Shown here: positions 1 through 12,601 of the stretch, piece after piece
Numbering within the stretch: position 1 is the first letter of the stretch
Layout of the letters: each line of letters begins with the position of its first letter
Origin: Dendrocalamus latiflorus
Lineage: Eukaryota; Streptophyta; Magnoliopsida; Poales; Poaceae
Reading direction: 5' to 3'
DNA length: 64,000 nucleotides
Assembly: GCA_017311315.1 (NCBI GenBank)
Contig: CM029669.1
Coordinates: forward strand, 17,953,102 to 18,017,101
Program-made: the position numbers and the translations under genes
Notes under the pieces: model-generated
Database searches by the model: none
The model's input: the letters and a program-made list of their open reading frames with translations, nothing else
What the model was told of the DNA's origin: nothing

Positions 1-1500
1 ATGGCGTAGATCTTTCTCCTTTTCCACTTATTAACGTGTGAATTCTAGCCTTTGAGAATGAACGTGATGGCTTCTTTTTTATCACTTTAATTAGATAATA
101 TATAGATTATATTTAATAGGGATTTGCTTAGGAATTCGTATGAAAATCAAATCGCCATTTTTATTTTTTATTCTAAATTTCAGTTAAATTTGGATTGTAT
201 TTGACATAAACTTTTTGTTTTAATTTAGACTGTTATAATATGGACCCACCACAATCGATGGTGCAAATCTGTCTTTTTTCACTGATTAACGTGTGAATTT
301 TTAGCCCTTGAGAGCGAACGTGATGTTTTTCTATCGCTTTAATAAAATAATATATTTCTAGCCCTCAAAACAAAACGAGAATACCTAGGAAGAAGTCTAA
401 GTATCCTTTTTGTTAAGAAGAAGAAAGGCATCAGAATTTCTAGCTCTCAAAACATGTAATGCGGATTTAGTCTCACCGGTATTTTGATGTTGATTGCTAT
501 ATCATTATACAACAAATTGCAGTTCGTCCGCCAATAACTCCCGAACTAGTTGCATTGCATCTTTTTCCTCTTTTCTGTTTTGATTTGCTACTGAAAAGAG
601 GAACCTCCTCCATGAAAGTCGACAGCGAGAGTCCACGAGCGTATCAGCGCACAGATCAGTGCTTGACCACTTTACCTAATCAAACTATATAATCTCGCAA
701 TGTACACACGACTTGTGTCTTATGTTGCAGGATTTGGCAAAAGACAGAGACAAGAGTTCATATATAGCTATGGCCTCTAATTATCATGAGTGATTGGACC
801 TAATTTTGCAGGGTGGATCGAGAGCGACTACGCACTAGTCAATGCTAGTGCAGGCTGCGTTCGATTCCATTCAGACAAATGCACATCAGTCATCGAAGTA
901 ATTAACGTTTCCCTGCAGTGAGTTTAACTTTTTAAACTTTTGTTGGGCTCCACTGAAATTTTTGTTTTGTACTGTGGGTGAGTCATTTTCCTTTGCAAAA
1001 ATTAGGTATGCATGTCGTTAATTTGATCATTCATTTCATTTAGAAAGTGACTACATACGTGTTTAAGAATTTCATCGCAACTTGACTGACCCGTAAGTTC
1101 ATGGATTTGCCTCAATTGTGGCAAACGATTTATCTGCTACAAAAAAAAGGTATGGCATACCACACGTTCTCTGTAAAGTGTAGATACCAACCAAACACCA
1201 CTCAATAATCTCACTGAATGGTAGTGAACATTATGGATTCTACACGAGGAACACCAAAATAAGTCAATGTATGGGTAAGTATATAGTGTCATTTCTGTTT
1301 TCAGATTTACAACAGGGTCAAGATCATGCATTTTTCTGTTCTTTGTACTATGCACCCAAAATGCTGACAGTGTTGCGGATAACTTGGCCAATGTGGCTAG
1401 TGCGCATGGTCTAATCTTATTGGGCCGATATGGGTTGGATTGGTTTAAATTGGGTTTTAGGTTTTCATATATATAGGGGTTCGACTGATTAGTATCAAAC
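1..1500. other. Intergenic, AT-rich, no gene seen; imperfect direct repeat
   Basis: No convincing coding region is visible. Two imperfect copies of an 80-90 bp segment lie at about 20-106 and 274-356. Both carry 'attaacgtgtgaatt', then 'gaacgtgatg', then a T-rich run and 'aataatata'. They look like an old tandem duplication or two copies of a small repeat. Short open frames here show no recognisable protein. Confidence 0.5.
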
Positions 1501-1739
1501 TAGGCCCATTAAGATGTGAGAGGCTGGTCCATTTACACTTCTGAATAGTTCTAACTTTTTGTGGTACGTTGTTGGGCACTGTCTTTTTTTCTTCACTTAT
1601 GCAGATTTAGGTTTCTCCAAAGTGAAGACAACAAACGTACGATCCTTCAGCCACATTCGCTGCCAGATCCCTGGCCCTGGCAGCACAAATAATTGCCCCG
1701 ACCGAGTGTCTGAAACCCAAGTCCCAAAAAAACCAGTAA

Positions 1740-2450
1740 ACGCACGCGCCAGCCGACGAACACCGCCGTCCGCGCCATCCCTCGGAGCCACCCAGTTCAG
1801 CTCGCGCTGAACCCAGTTCAGCTCGCGCCTGACGCGACATCAATTAAGAACGCACCGAGCAGCCACACCCAATCCCGGCACGGGGCACGGCCGGCGCGCG
1901 CTTTGGCACCGGTCGTCACACCGTGCGCAACAACGTCGCGCCCTTTACTCCTGCACGCAGTGCACACGGCCGCGCGCTGGTCCCCTCGTCGGAACCCAGC
2001 AAGCGAAACAAATGGTGCGCTGCTGCAGGCAGCGCATGCCGGCCGGTCCGTGCCCATCCCGGCCCTCTGATCTGGTGCCTCTCATCCGCTGCATGCCGCG
2101 CGAGCGCGCCGCGCGGTGCGAAGCTCTGCGTAAGCCTGCTAATGCCCACGGATGAAGGCCAGGCACGCACGAACTGGAAACCGGCCAAAATCGACTAGGA
2201 ACGAGCTGCCTGAGCGCCTCGTCATTTGTCACGGCCTCTTCAAGTGAAGTGAAGCGGCCTCAAGCTCAGTCGATCGATCGAGCTGGTCCCCTGAGCTAGC
2301 TATCGACGAATCGGGAGAGGCTCCGCGCCGGGGTGTTAAGATGTGTGGCAGGGAGGCGCCCGGTGCTTAGAACCACCGGCCGGCCACGTACGGACGTACT
2401 ATTCGCCGTCTCTGCATGCAGAGCTAAGCTAAGCTGGGCCTTTAAATGGG
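1740..2450. other. GC-rich block without identifiable gene
   Basis: GC content rises sharply here and several overlapping frames are open on both strands, as expected from composition alone. None translates into a domain I recognise. It could be a promoter/5' region relic, a captured exon, or LTR-derived GC-rich sequence. Flanking sequence to 2690 also shows nothing identifiable. Confidence 0.4.
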
Positions 2451-2695
2451 GCTGCGCTGTATATGCAGGCAAGTGGTTGCATGACCGTATTCGCCCATGC
2501 AGGCATTCATGGCGTGGCGTTCACTCTCATCTGCCTGTAGCTTTGTTTGGCTATGTAGATTCCTGCAGCGTGGGATAGATTTCGTACGGGGGCACCATTT
2601 AGGGTTACTGGACGAGAATGCCTCAGATCTACGCCATTTAATTTTCAAGCAGTCCCCAAATTGAGCGTGGCATCCCAATTGTCTGGCTAAGATGG

Positions 2696-2895
2696 TGTTC
2701 GGTTGGGCTAAATTTTTGTGGCTTATAGTTAAAATTTTACTGTAACTGGCTGAAATTACACTGTAGCTAATAATGACTTATTTGGCATAATTAAATTTAA
2801 AAAATTTAAAAATAGAAAAGACAAGTTAGGCTAGCACGTATAATGCAAACGAACACGGAAAAGAACCAGCAAAAAAGCTCAAAAAACATATAATG
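2696..2895 (+). mobile_element. MITE family M1, copy 1 (partial)
   Basis: The segment starts 'ggttgggctaaatttttg', contains 'ggctgaaattacactgtagc' and 'cttatttggcataattaaat', and ends near 'agaaccagcaaaaaagctc'. The same ordered blocks recur at 18466-18735, 52412-52688 and 53771-54042, which defines a roughly 200-280 bp non-autonomous repeat family. This copy lacks the distal terminus seen in the others. Class assignment (hAT-like or other) is uncertain. Confidence 0.7.
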
Positions 2896-2899
2896 TCAT

Positions 2900-4450
2900 T
2901 CTAAGCCTTTATTGTACAAGAAATATCAGTGCGTAAATGAAATAATGAAAATACTAGTAATTAAATAATTAAGAAATATAGGTTCAATATGATCAAAAAC
3001 ATGTGACTTACCTTGTTGTTCTATATATTCTACTGGTTTGAAATCTTCTATACCTTGAGTTTGCTCTTGATAATCTCCTTCCTAAATGGACGGCTCCGCT
3101 ACGTCGGATGCTAGCGCAAAAATAGAAAAACTCAATTCCGGGCTCAAAAGGACGAGCTAGAAAAAAGATAAAAGGAAGAATGAAAAGAAACAAAATCAAA
3201 TAAATTTGGTTTAGGATTTTTCAGGGTTCAATATGGAGGAATGGAGTTGAAATTTGGGTAGATGGGCTTGAAATGGGCGAATTGGACATATAATGTATTT
3301 TTAGGGTATGAATGAACAGTATTGGATACGTTACTGTTCATTGTGGGTTCGCACTGTTCAAGCCGGGTAAGGTACTGTTGCTACCGGGTTTGGTCTACTA
3401 CAATAACACACAGTGAAAAACAGTGAAATCAGCTAACCCAAAATGCTAATGAAATCGGCTTGTTACTGTGCGGCCCAAAAAACATTGTTAATCTTCCTTC
3501 ACACGTTGCTACAGTACTGGGAGACAGGGGAAAGAACAATGGGTAAATCTCGAACTGCAATGCCTTGCAATGAAAACCAAGGACATAAGTGGACTCTTGG
3601 GATGAGGGGGATCCATTTTGGCCTTGGGCGTGGTCAGGGTTGGCCAGAGCTTCACCAGCAGTGAGGTGTCTTCGCAACAATTTTTAATGGTAATGGTGAG
3701 CTTCAAGGGTTAAGGGGACAAGAGCATTGGTATTTGAGCATTCTTGGGGGTAGGGAAAACTTGGGGAAGTGGCGGCTCGGGTCGGGGATAGCTAGACGAT
3801 GGTCTTTGGCTGGGTGGTGGTCATGGCCGTCGGTGAAGAGGGGGGCAAGGTAAGGCATGGTGGTGCTTTGGTGGCGCTACTAGGGATGTGAGGAGGCTAT
3901 AGAAGCTAGTAATTGAAAAGGAATGGACTAAATAATAAGAATCGAAAACCGGCTTACTTTGGGGAATTCCGGTGATCGCCAACGAGACCTCGGTCGTCAA
4001 GTCAATTGGGTGTGGCGAGGGCTCACTGGACACCAATGCGGTTTACAGGAGGGGCTCTGGGCCTTTGTAGTCGAGTTATGGTGGTTGACTATAGGGGAGA
4101 TTCCGATGAGGGGGTGGCACGTGGTGGTGTCGGGAAGGCGTGAAAGAGCTTGGTAGAGATCGGGAGATATAGGAGAGGTTGGCAAGGTGAGTGGCCTCTT
4201 GTGCTCTGAGCTTCTTGGGTTGTGTGAGGGGGCGGTCAAAAGACTAAGAGGTGTCAGGTCGACCAGGTGAGGAAAATGGCGGTGGTGACGATTAGGTCAT
4301 AGTGGACCAAGGGAATGTCAGGAGGCATTAAATGGCCTTGTCAGTGCGTGCTGCAATCAAGGTGTGGAGAAGTGGTGTGATGTTTGATGACTGCAGCAAG
4401 GGAGTTTGACCGGTTTGATGAGTTCTTGTGCAAATATGTTAAGTCAAAGC
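2900..4450 (-). mobile_element. Gypsy-type LTR fragment, minus orientation (distal part)
   Basis: Read on the minus strand, 2900-3060 matches 42130-42265 closely: both have 'tcacat', 'tcatattga', 'ttaattatttaatta' and 'gaatgacattatat' in the same order. Minus-strand 3820-4040 matches 39690-39850, sharing 'cgatcaccggaa' and 'ccccaaagtaagccg'. The two regions are therefore copies of one long LTR family in opposite orientations. Its build, a GC-rich upstream half and an AT-rich downstream half, fits the long LTRs of grass Tekay/Del-type gypsy elements. The family name is inference. Open frames in it are not taken as genes. Confidence 0.6.
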
Positions 4451-4639
4451 AAATATAGAGGTGTGTGTTTGGGAAGGAATCACAGGTATGTGTATGTGCT
4501 ATCCAACATTCAATTTTTTTAAGTTAGGGTCATGAAATGGCATGCGACCTGGTCCTCAAACTGGTAAGTGCATGGTCGCTGCGTTGCGCCTCATACGGCC
4601 GCAAGTCTCTAGCTGACCATGAAGTATATGCACCAAGAT

Positions 4640-4900
4640 CATCCTCTGAGTTCATGGGTCTTCGACTACATTGAGATGACCACGTGTTGTCGACCACGTT
4701 GAGATGACCACATTGTGTCGACCACACTGTGTCTTCCATGGCTCGTCGACCACATTGTGTCAACCACGGTTGCTCGACCATGACTCATCAACCATGTTGA
4801 TTTTACTACAACTCCGGTTATACCGCTCACACAAAGTTGATACTTTCAGTCTCCGACCACTCGTAGTTTTGACCACATTGGTTTAACCAAATTGTTCTCT
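4640..4900. repeat. Degenerate minisatellite with 'tcgaccac' units
   Basis: 'gaccacattgtgtcgaccac'-like units recur irregularly. The 'gaccac' core is shared with the larger arrays at 6290-7880, suggesting a common origin in this block. Confidence 0.55.
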
Positions 4901-5455
4901 TCAACCGTTACTTGGACGCCTTAACCACGTCTCCTCAATTACACAGGTCTTCGAAGCACCGATTATATACTTAAGTTTGGTCTACTGAACGGATCATCGT
5001 GTCTTATGACCAGCTTACTATACTCCGGAGGGTCTCTAACTCCAACGTTTTTGGCTAGTGTCGGACTCCTACAGGAACTCGGGCGCGCATGTACTCAACT
5101 ACCATCAACAACAATATTAGTTGCAACACGATCTACGGTCTAGTGTAACCAGCTGTTTCACCGTGCCTCATACAGCCACAAGTCCTCAACCAATTGCAAG
5201 GCGCATGGCCAATTTATGGCAATTTATGCACCAAGATGGAAGGAAAAGATCCGTTCTAGGTATATTATCTTTGCAATAGAAAGATGATTGCACCGTATCT
5301 CCATCTGATGGAAGTAATTCTCAATAAATCCTTTTGGTATGGAAAGCAGAAGTCTAGAAGGTAAGAAATTGGTAATCGATTAGAAATTTGATTTAAAAAA
5401 TAATGGCACGATTGGCACCATGTGAAGCCATGTATGTTGCCTGCGACCTTTGCTC

Positions 5456-5470
5456 ATCCTATAAAAGGAG
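5456..5470 (+). promoter_or_regulatory. Possible TATA box in inserted repeat block
   Basis: 'cctataaaaggagg' precedes a purine-rich segment, resembling an LTR promoter. It is supported only by the motif and by the repeat context around it. Confidence 0.3.
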
Positions 5471-6289
5471 GACACAAAGGGAAGGATGGAGGGGGACGGA
5501 TCCCAACACACCTCATCGGCGAGGGAACCCATGGAGCAGATACACAGAAAAGGGAGGAGACCCTATTAGCATACATACACAAAGAATACATAAGTAGAGA
5601 AGATACACACTGAAAAGGGAGAAGGCAGAGGAGCAGAAAGAGGCAATCTGCACAAGCCTAAACATGGCGTACCCTGCTCAAGAGGGTAAAGAACCTTACC
5701 TTTTTTCTTTCTCTTTTATCCAGCTGGCTTGCAGGCTAATAAATGGTGGCAGTAGCGGAGATGTCACCAAGCGCCTGCGGTCACTGCCAATGATGTTGTT
5801 GATTAGATGCTATGGAGCTCACTGTTGTTTAGCCCATGGCCACAACGTTGGGACTATCAAGATCACCGTCCGCCTTCCTACTCGCTGGGCTTGAGGTAAG
5901 AAGTCCCTCTATTCTTTTGGGCAAAGATGAAGATCTCATGAAGCCATCGTGCTTGTCACCGAACTTGTCATGTTTGTTGCAACGCCCATGAGTTGTCGGC
6001 TCCCTCCACTCTTACTTGTGGCGTGTGCCCTGGCCAAGCTGTGCGGCCGCAATGATCCGCCATGTACTAGAGTAGTCCCGTCTGTTGTTGAGGACAGCGC
6101 GTCTATTGTCGACACTCTACTCGACTTGACACTAGGCTCCACAAGGCGAGGCCAATCACATTCTCGCAAGACCTTCTTGACACATGAGACACGTGATGTC
6201 ACTGACCACCCTTGCAATCCAGCGAGGATGGACTGCCCTCATAGTTTTGACATTCTCATGTTGTGTGCCTTTGCCACATTGGAGTTGTC

Positions 6290-7250
6290 CCAACCGACCT
6301 CCTACTGGATTTGGACATCTATGACCGCTTTTGGTATCAGGATGCTTCCAATCGCTATCAATACTCAGGCGCCATCGACCGCCCATGGTACCTGGACATC
6401 ATCGCCCAATCGCTGGGCGTGGACATCTAAGACCGCTTTTAGTACTCAAGGCGCCATTGACCACCAATGGCATCGGGACGTCACCAACCACCTGTTGGGC
6501 TTGGGCGTCTTCGACCACTTTCAGTACTTGGATGCCTCCGACCACTAGCTGCACTTGGATGTCATCGCCACTCACAGTACTCGGGTGCCATCGACCGCCC
6601 ACTGTACTTGGGCACCATTGACTGCTCACTGCACCAGGGTGCAATTGACCACCTGTTGTACGTGGACGTCACCTTCTGTACTCGATCACATTCATTCACT
6701 ATACACTCGGATGCCTCTGACCGCTCACTGTACTTGGATGTCATTGACTGCTCACAGTACTCGAGTGCCATCGACCACCCACTTTACTCAGGCACCATAG
6801 ACCGCCCACTATACCAGGGCACCATCGACTGCCTGCCATACTCAGGCATCGTTGATCGCCTGCTGTACTTGGTCGCTTACGACTGCCCGTTGTGCTTATA
6901 TGTCACCGACCGCCTGTGATATTTGGTCATTTACAACTGTCTGCTGTGCTTGGACGTTGCCGATTGCCTGTGATTAGTCGCTTACAACCACCCGCCGTGC
7001 TCAGACGTTGCCTACCGCCTTTGACATTCGATCACTTACGATCGTCAGTTGTGCTTGGACGTTGTCAACCGCCTTCCATCCTTATTTGCTTACGATCGCC
7101 CGCTGTGCTCGGATGTCGCCGACCGCATGTGATACTCAGTTGCTTACGACCGCCAGTTGTGCTCGAATGTTGCCAACCGCCTTCCATGATTGATCACTTA
7201 TGACCACCTCCTGTGCTCATCGCTACGATCGCTGGCTATTCTCAGATGTC
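6290..7250 (+). repeat. Minisatellite, period about 30 bp, 'gaccgcc' core
   Basis: Imperfect units such as 'atcgaccgcccactgtactt' follow one another at about 30-bp spacing, diverging towards 7250. Because the period is a multiple of three, one frame (6467-6919) stays open for 150 codons. It reads as a degenerate ten-residue repeat with an 'IDRPLY'-like core. I do not recognise it as a protein family and regard it as a by-product of the repeat. Confidence 0.75.
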
Positions 7251-7890
7251 GTCGACCGCCTTTCGACCATGGATGACCTCTAATGGCTTTTGATCACAGA
7301 AGACTTCCAATGGCTTTTGACTATGGATGACCTCCGATGGCTTTCGACCACATATGACTTATGATGGCTTTTGACCACGGACAATGTCCGTTGGCTTTTG
7401 ACCATGATGATTTGCAAGCACAGACAACATTCGATGGCTTTCGACCATGGACAATCTTCGATGGTTTTTGACCACAGACGACCTCCAATGGCTTTTGACT
7501 ACAAAAATGTTCAATGGCTTTCGACCACAGATGGTCTCCGATGGCTTTCGACCATGATGGCTTTCGACAACGGATGACCTCTGATGGCTTTCAACCACGA
7601 TGGATTTCGACCAAGGACGACCTCCAATGGATTTTGACCACGGATGACCTCTGATGGCTTTCGACCACGATGGATTTTGACTATAGACGACTTCCGATGA
7701 CTTTCGACCACAATGGATTTCGACCACGGACGACTTCTGATAACTTTTGACTACCGATGGCTTTCAACCACGGACGATTTTCGATGGCCTTCAATCATGG
7801 ATAACTTCCGATGTCTTTCGACCATGGACTACTTCCGATGGCTTTCGACCGTGGATGACTTTTGATGGCTTTCGACCACCGATTACATTC
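7250..7890 (+). repeat. Minisatellite, period about 27-30 bp, 'gatggctttcgaccac' core
   Basis: More than fifteen imperfect units of 'gatggctttcgaccacgga' plus 'tgacctcc' run head to tail. Open frames on both strands arise from the repeat. There are no unique spacers between identical repeats, so it is not a CRISPR array. Confidence 0.85.
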
Positions 7891-8589
7891 AATTCCTGAT
7901 GGTTTCCAGCTTCCGAGGAGTATTTCCTAGTGATCACTTTTGACCACGTCGATACTAGACCCGGGCATTTTGCTATGTTAAAAGTAAGGATGGGTTGCCC
8001 TTACCTCACCTGAGTTTGGCTAAGTGCATCTGTACTGCTGTGGGGTCCTTCCCGTTGGTCACTTTTGACCACTTCGACATCTGACCTAGGCGTTCTACTC
8101 TGCTAGCCTCACCACCCAAATTAAGTATGTCTACTATACTGATTCTACTACTGTATCATCATATCAATCATGCTTGACATGAATCATGCACCTTTTAATC
8201 ACCTTAATTTTATATGTCATTTGATACCGAAGAGGTTGAACGGCATAGGCGGGCATGGCAATGTAAAAGCCACGCTATCGGTAGCCCCACAGACCGACGA
8301 GACTATGGCTAATGCCCACATCTACATCAACTATTCATCACATGCATGGAGAATGTGAAGTAAAGACTAAAGACGACGACTAATGTGCAGTTTAATCGGA
8401 GGTGTTCTCTAGGCTTACCCCGCAGATGTAATTAACCAGGAGATCACATCGCCTATGTCAGTTCTGCTATGCAAAGCAGACTATGGAGCACATATATAAA
8501 TGGAATTTGTAATTTTGTTACTCTCAAATGAATGAATAAAATATATGTTTTCCCTATCTTTCTTGTGTTATTTATTTTTGTGCACTTTA

Positions 8590-9055
8590 GTACACTGGCA
8601 CGCCCGCACCTTATACCCTGAGGCAAGAAATCTGAGAGCTGTAAAACACGGTCGTGAGAGAAAACAGGGGCGGCAGTGGCCAACTTCAACTCGGCTTTGC
8701 CGTGAGTCAAGAGGAGGGGTCAAAAGGCTCGGTGAGCAAAGGTACGGCTATTGACAAGGTAGCAGTGGTGGGATAGGGGCAAGCAATATCATGGCGGCGG
8801 CAAGTAACGACCAGGTGTGGGGTCCCGATCTTTTGCCGGATTATGAATAGTGAGTACCGGCCTACTTTTGAGCAGGTGGCGGAGGAAAACGGTGTGATTA
8901 GTGAGGGGATTTGCTGAGGGGTGGAAAAGATGCGGGATTGGCTAAAGTTTCAATTAAGATCAAAATACAAAGCAATTCAAATGCATTTTGAAATTTTGAG
9001 GTCGTTTCAGTAGTCCAGCCCAAGATTCACAAACAAAAGTGCACAGAAACCATAT
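8590..9055 (-). mobile_element. Gypsy-type LTR fragment, minus orientation (proximal part)
   Basis: On the minus strand the segment near 8900-9000 reads with 'ttttgatcttaattgaa' then 'agccaatcccgca'. This parallels 'ttttgatttctcttgaa' and 'ggcttaatctcgca' at 38990-39030. It is interpreted as the start of the LTR whose remainder lies at 2900-4450. A TATA-like 'gggtataagg' on this strand near 8615 may be the LTR promoter. The assignment is inference from block order. Confidence 0.45.
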
Positions 9056-9061
9056 CTAGCT

Positions 9062-12000
9062 TGGACCCGATATTTCGGGGCAATCTGAAAAGCCCCTAAA
9101 AATTCAAACCAAAAATTTCTGTGCTTTTTGCTGCATTTTTGAATGATTTCTGGAAACTTTCCCTTTTTGCAAATTTTCCCTGGAATGCGCTTTCCTTTTT
9201 CGGCCGTTCCGTTTCCTTGCCCCGTTGGCGCCGCCTCCCCTTCCGCCTCTCCCGCGCCCCAGCGCCTTTCCCCTTCTTCTCCCCGCTGGCGCCTCCCTCC
9301 CTCCCCGCCTTCTCCCCGCGCACGCGCTTGCGCTGCGCGCTGCGCCCGCGGACAGCGCCGCCCTCGAATCCTCCCTGCGCTCGCGCCGTCCCGACCGCCT
9401 CGGTCCGAATCCGTGGGCGCCTCCGCGCCATGCGTCGCCCCGCTTCTGCGCCCGACCCCACCTGGGAGTCCCCGCTTTCCCCCTTCTCCCGCGCGCGGAC
9501 GCTCCCCGCTCTACCGTAGCTCACTTGCCCCCTCTCACGTCCCATCGCCATTATCGCGGTGCAGAGCCCCGTCACCGCCCCGTCTGCATGGAGGAGACGC
9601 CTCAACAGCTCCCCGTCATTCCTGTTGACCCCGGAGTCCCAGCCGTTGCCTTCTCCTCCACGCCCCACTCCCCTCCGCTCGGGTATAAAAACCCCCCTTC
9701 CGGCTCCCTCCCTCTCCTTTGCTTCCTGAGCGCCCCAGCACCCCCATTCCCTTCTCGCTACTCCCAGCCGCCTCCTAGAGCCACCGATTGGAGCCCCACT
9801 GCCCGTGGCTCCGCCTTCACCGTCCCCTGCGCCGGTGGCCCCCGGGAGCCAATCTCCCCCTCCCCTCGCCCATTCTTCAATTGCTTCCGCCGAGAGCACC
9901 TCCTCCCCTCACTGATCACGTTGATGCTTGCTTTTGGACAGGTGGTCGCCCGAGGAGCGCTGTCACCGAAGCTCCTCCCCGGCCGTCGCACCTCTCCCGT
10001 GGCCAGACCTCCCCGCCGCTCCCCAGCTTCCACCTTCGCCGCCAATGTAAGCCTCACCCTCCCCTTACCGTGTAACTGCAGCCGATTGGGCCCTCTCGCC
10101 GGTGACCTTCCTCGCCGCCAAATACCCGAACCTCCCCCTTCTGTCTCCCTCCTTCTCCGCTGATCCCCTTGCCTTCCAACCACCCAAAATGGGTTCCCCA
10201 GCCCTAGTCCTAGCCGGTGGTACTCACCTTGGCCATTGGGAGCTCGTGGCGTCGTCGGAGAGCGAAAGCGTCGCCGTCACTGCCCCTCTGTCGCTCGCGT
10301 GCAGCTGGAGGAAGACGACGATGGCGTGGCACTATCCTCGCCGTCCCCCTCTCTGGCGCCATCTAACCTCAGCCCTCCGATCCCCATACCGCTTCGGCCG
10401 TTCCCTTATATCTCCGCCGCCCGATCTGCATAACCCCGCCTCCCCTCGACCGCCCGATCCAGCTCCCCGCTCCGCCCGCCTTCCTCACTCCGTCGCCGTC
10501 CGATCCCTGCCCACCTCATCTGGGCCCTCGGTCCACCCCGCATCCCCGCCGCTCGCGCCTTCCACGCGTCGGCCATCGCCACCGAGCGGGAGCGCGCGCC
10601 GCTGGGCCGAGCCCACGGCCTGCCTCGCCGCTCCGCTCCCGCGCGCGCTCGCGCGTTTGAATCGTGGGCCAGGCCGCACTGTAGCAAAGTGGCCAGGCCG
10701 CACTGTTCACATTGATTTTTATTTTCCGATTTAATCAATTTCTAAAATTCCAAAAAATCCAAATAAATCCTAGAAAATAACAGAAAATCCCAAAAATTCT
10801 CAAATGTCACCACTTTGCTCCAAATAATATTCTGGACCCATTATTGGCCTCCATTTCCACAGATTCATCCCAAATAAATTCCTGAAATTCCCCATTTGGA
10901 GATTTTTGCATTTTACTCCTTTTTAATTAGTTTATTTTTCCTCGCTTGATTAGTTGCAAGCCGGGCTTACTTATTTTATGTGTTTGCGCTAGTGTCTGAG
11001 ATCCAGGAAGACCAAGTGCAGACTCAGGACCCCGGTGCTTCTACGCTCGAGTTAGCTGAGATCATCCGGATTGACGACAAGTCCCAAATCCTTTGATCAT
11101 GTTGCAACCCATGTGATTTAATTATGTTAATATGCTATTTGCATTATGCTAGTTGTGAAATGTTAGTTTAAAGTAAAATAAAATGTTTAGAATGACATGT
11201 GATATAGCTAGACCTACCACCGATAAATGCCATGTTTGATTTGTAGCCATGCCATTGAAACCCTAGAAATAATTACTTGTTAATCTAGATAATTGTAGGT
11301 TATTATTATCATGCAAAAGTCTTTACACTGATAAGGTTGTGGCTGCGGGCCAATAGAATTTGGAAAACCCGACTCTAAGGTAGGGTGGTATGGGACACCG
11401 TACCTTAGAGCGGAGAGTGCCGGTGTGCACAAGGTAGGGTAAGGGATTGGGGAAGAGCCGCGAGACGGTCTTTGCCCATCTCTTACCCTAGGTTGGAGTA
11501 AGGGTAAGGGTGTTGTGGGAAACCGCGAGTCGGTCTTCGCCCACCGCTTACCCTAGGTTGGGTCGCAGACCTGGCGAGGTTGCGGGCCATGTGAAAATAT
11601 AAGGACTGAAACCCTTACGCTGAGCAAATGTCACAGTGATCGCTCAACCACAGGAGTTGACTTGTCAACACTGGTCTAGTAGCTGCTCAACTCGATTGAA
11701 ACTCTACAGGTGTGGCGGTGGAGGAGGTTAAGCAGTGAGGTTAGGTAGTCCGTGCTGCGGATGCCTAAACAACGGTAGAGTTCACTCGAAGCGGACGTTG
11801 TTTTCTCGTCTTGTGGGTGTGTGTGTGTGTGTGAGCCAGACCCGAGTGGATTCTACCGGGTAGAGCCTATTTAAAGAATTGAGCAGTGAAACGACCTGGC
11901 TTTCTTAACTCTTTAGCGGGAGTTAAGGGATCGTGTGGGTAAAGCTGAGCAAACTCTGCAGAGTCAATTAAATGGTATTCGAATACGCCGTGCTCCCGGT

Positions 12001-12601
12001 TAATGGAGCTGTGTCACTTGGGTGATTCCAGCAGCGAAGCTTAAGTAGTTTTGTAAATGCTTAACTTGAGTAGGTTGGATAATTAACTCTTTATGAAAAC
12101 CCCTGAGATCTTAAGAAGTAGTTTTGGGTCCGTCTTACCAAAATGATTGCAAATAAAACTGCATCCACCAAAAGTTAATAAAACAAGTATACTCCCTTCC
12201 ATTGTTATTCCGTGCATATAGTAAGATAGAGTCCCTTTGGGGCTTGCTGAGCCGGTTGTTTGGCTCACGGCTTGCTTAATCCACTCTTTAGAGGATCAAG
12301 ACTCTGGTGAAGGTCTCCCCGTCGAGGACGTCCCTGAGGATTTCTTCGTCGACGAGGACCCGTGGCTTTAGCTCTTCGCCGCGCTCAAGCGGATTCTGGA
12401 AGTCTTTTGTAATGTAACTATACTTTGGGCTTGCACGCCCCGCTGTCAAAACCTGGATAATGATCCTTATGGGAAATATATGCTGGACTTTTGTTGTAAG
12501 CATGCAATGGTATACTCTTGCGCGACACTCCATAACTGTTCATGCGTGAATAGTTGCGGAATGCCGTGTCCGTACGCGCCCCTGGAAACGGGGGCGTTAC
12601 A
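9062..12601 (+). mobile_element. Long gypsy-type LTR, probably solo
   Basis: The left edge reads 'tggacccgatatttcgggg' followed by an AT-rich stretch. The right edge ends in 'gggggcgttaca'. Both resemble the termini of long grass gypsy LTRs. The 5' half is very GC-rich with a TATA box at 9684, and the 3' half is a mosaic including a (GT)n run near 11817-11833. No primer site follows the right edge and no internal coding region is present, so a solo LTR is likely. A 5-bp target duplication was not found at these edges, so one boundary may be off. Large open frames on both strands at 9096-10734 are attributed to composition. Confidence 0.55.
9684..9690 (+). promoter_or_regulatory. TATA box of the gypsy LTR
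   Basis: 'gggtataaaaaccc' sits inside the GC-rich half of the LTR, at a position suited to the U3/R border. Confidence 0.45.

Larger units (their letters stand above)
4450..8585. mobile_element. Inserted repeat block interrupting the minus-strand LTR
   Basis: The LTR-like sequence of 2900-4450 appears to resume at 8590-9055, so the material between looks inserted. It contains a direct repeat ('gcctcatac', 'caagtc', 'tatgcaccaagat') at about 4585-4645 and 5163-5245. It also has a TATA-like 'cctataaaagg' near 5458, long minisatellites (6290-7880), and a polyadenylation-like tail 'gaatgaataaaatatatg' near 8530. That layout could be a non-autonomous LTR element (LARD-type), but termini and target duplication were not found. 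No protein-coding gene is recognised. Confidence 0.35.

Noticed and set aside
5949..6548. 199-codon plus-strand frame
   Set aside because: It runs into the 'gaccgcc' minisatellite, shows no domain and has no neighbouring exon signals. Probably chance openness of the repeat block.
7250..7890. CRISPR-like regular repeat array
   Set aside because: Units are adjacent and imperfect, without unique spacers of constant size, and the DNA is from a plant nuclear genome. It is a minisatellite.
9096..10738. Long overlapping frames on both strands (up to 312 codons)
   Set aside because: They lie in the GC-rich half of a long LTR, overlap each other on opposite strands, and are Pro/Arg/Ser/Ala-rich without any domain. 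Composition explains them.
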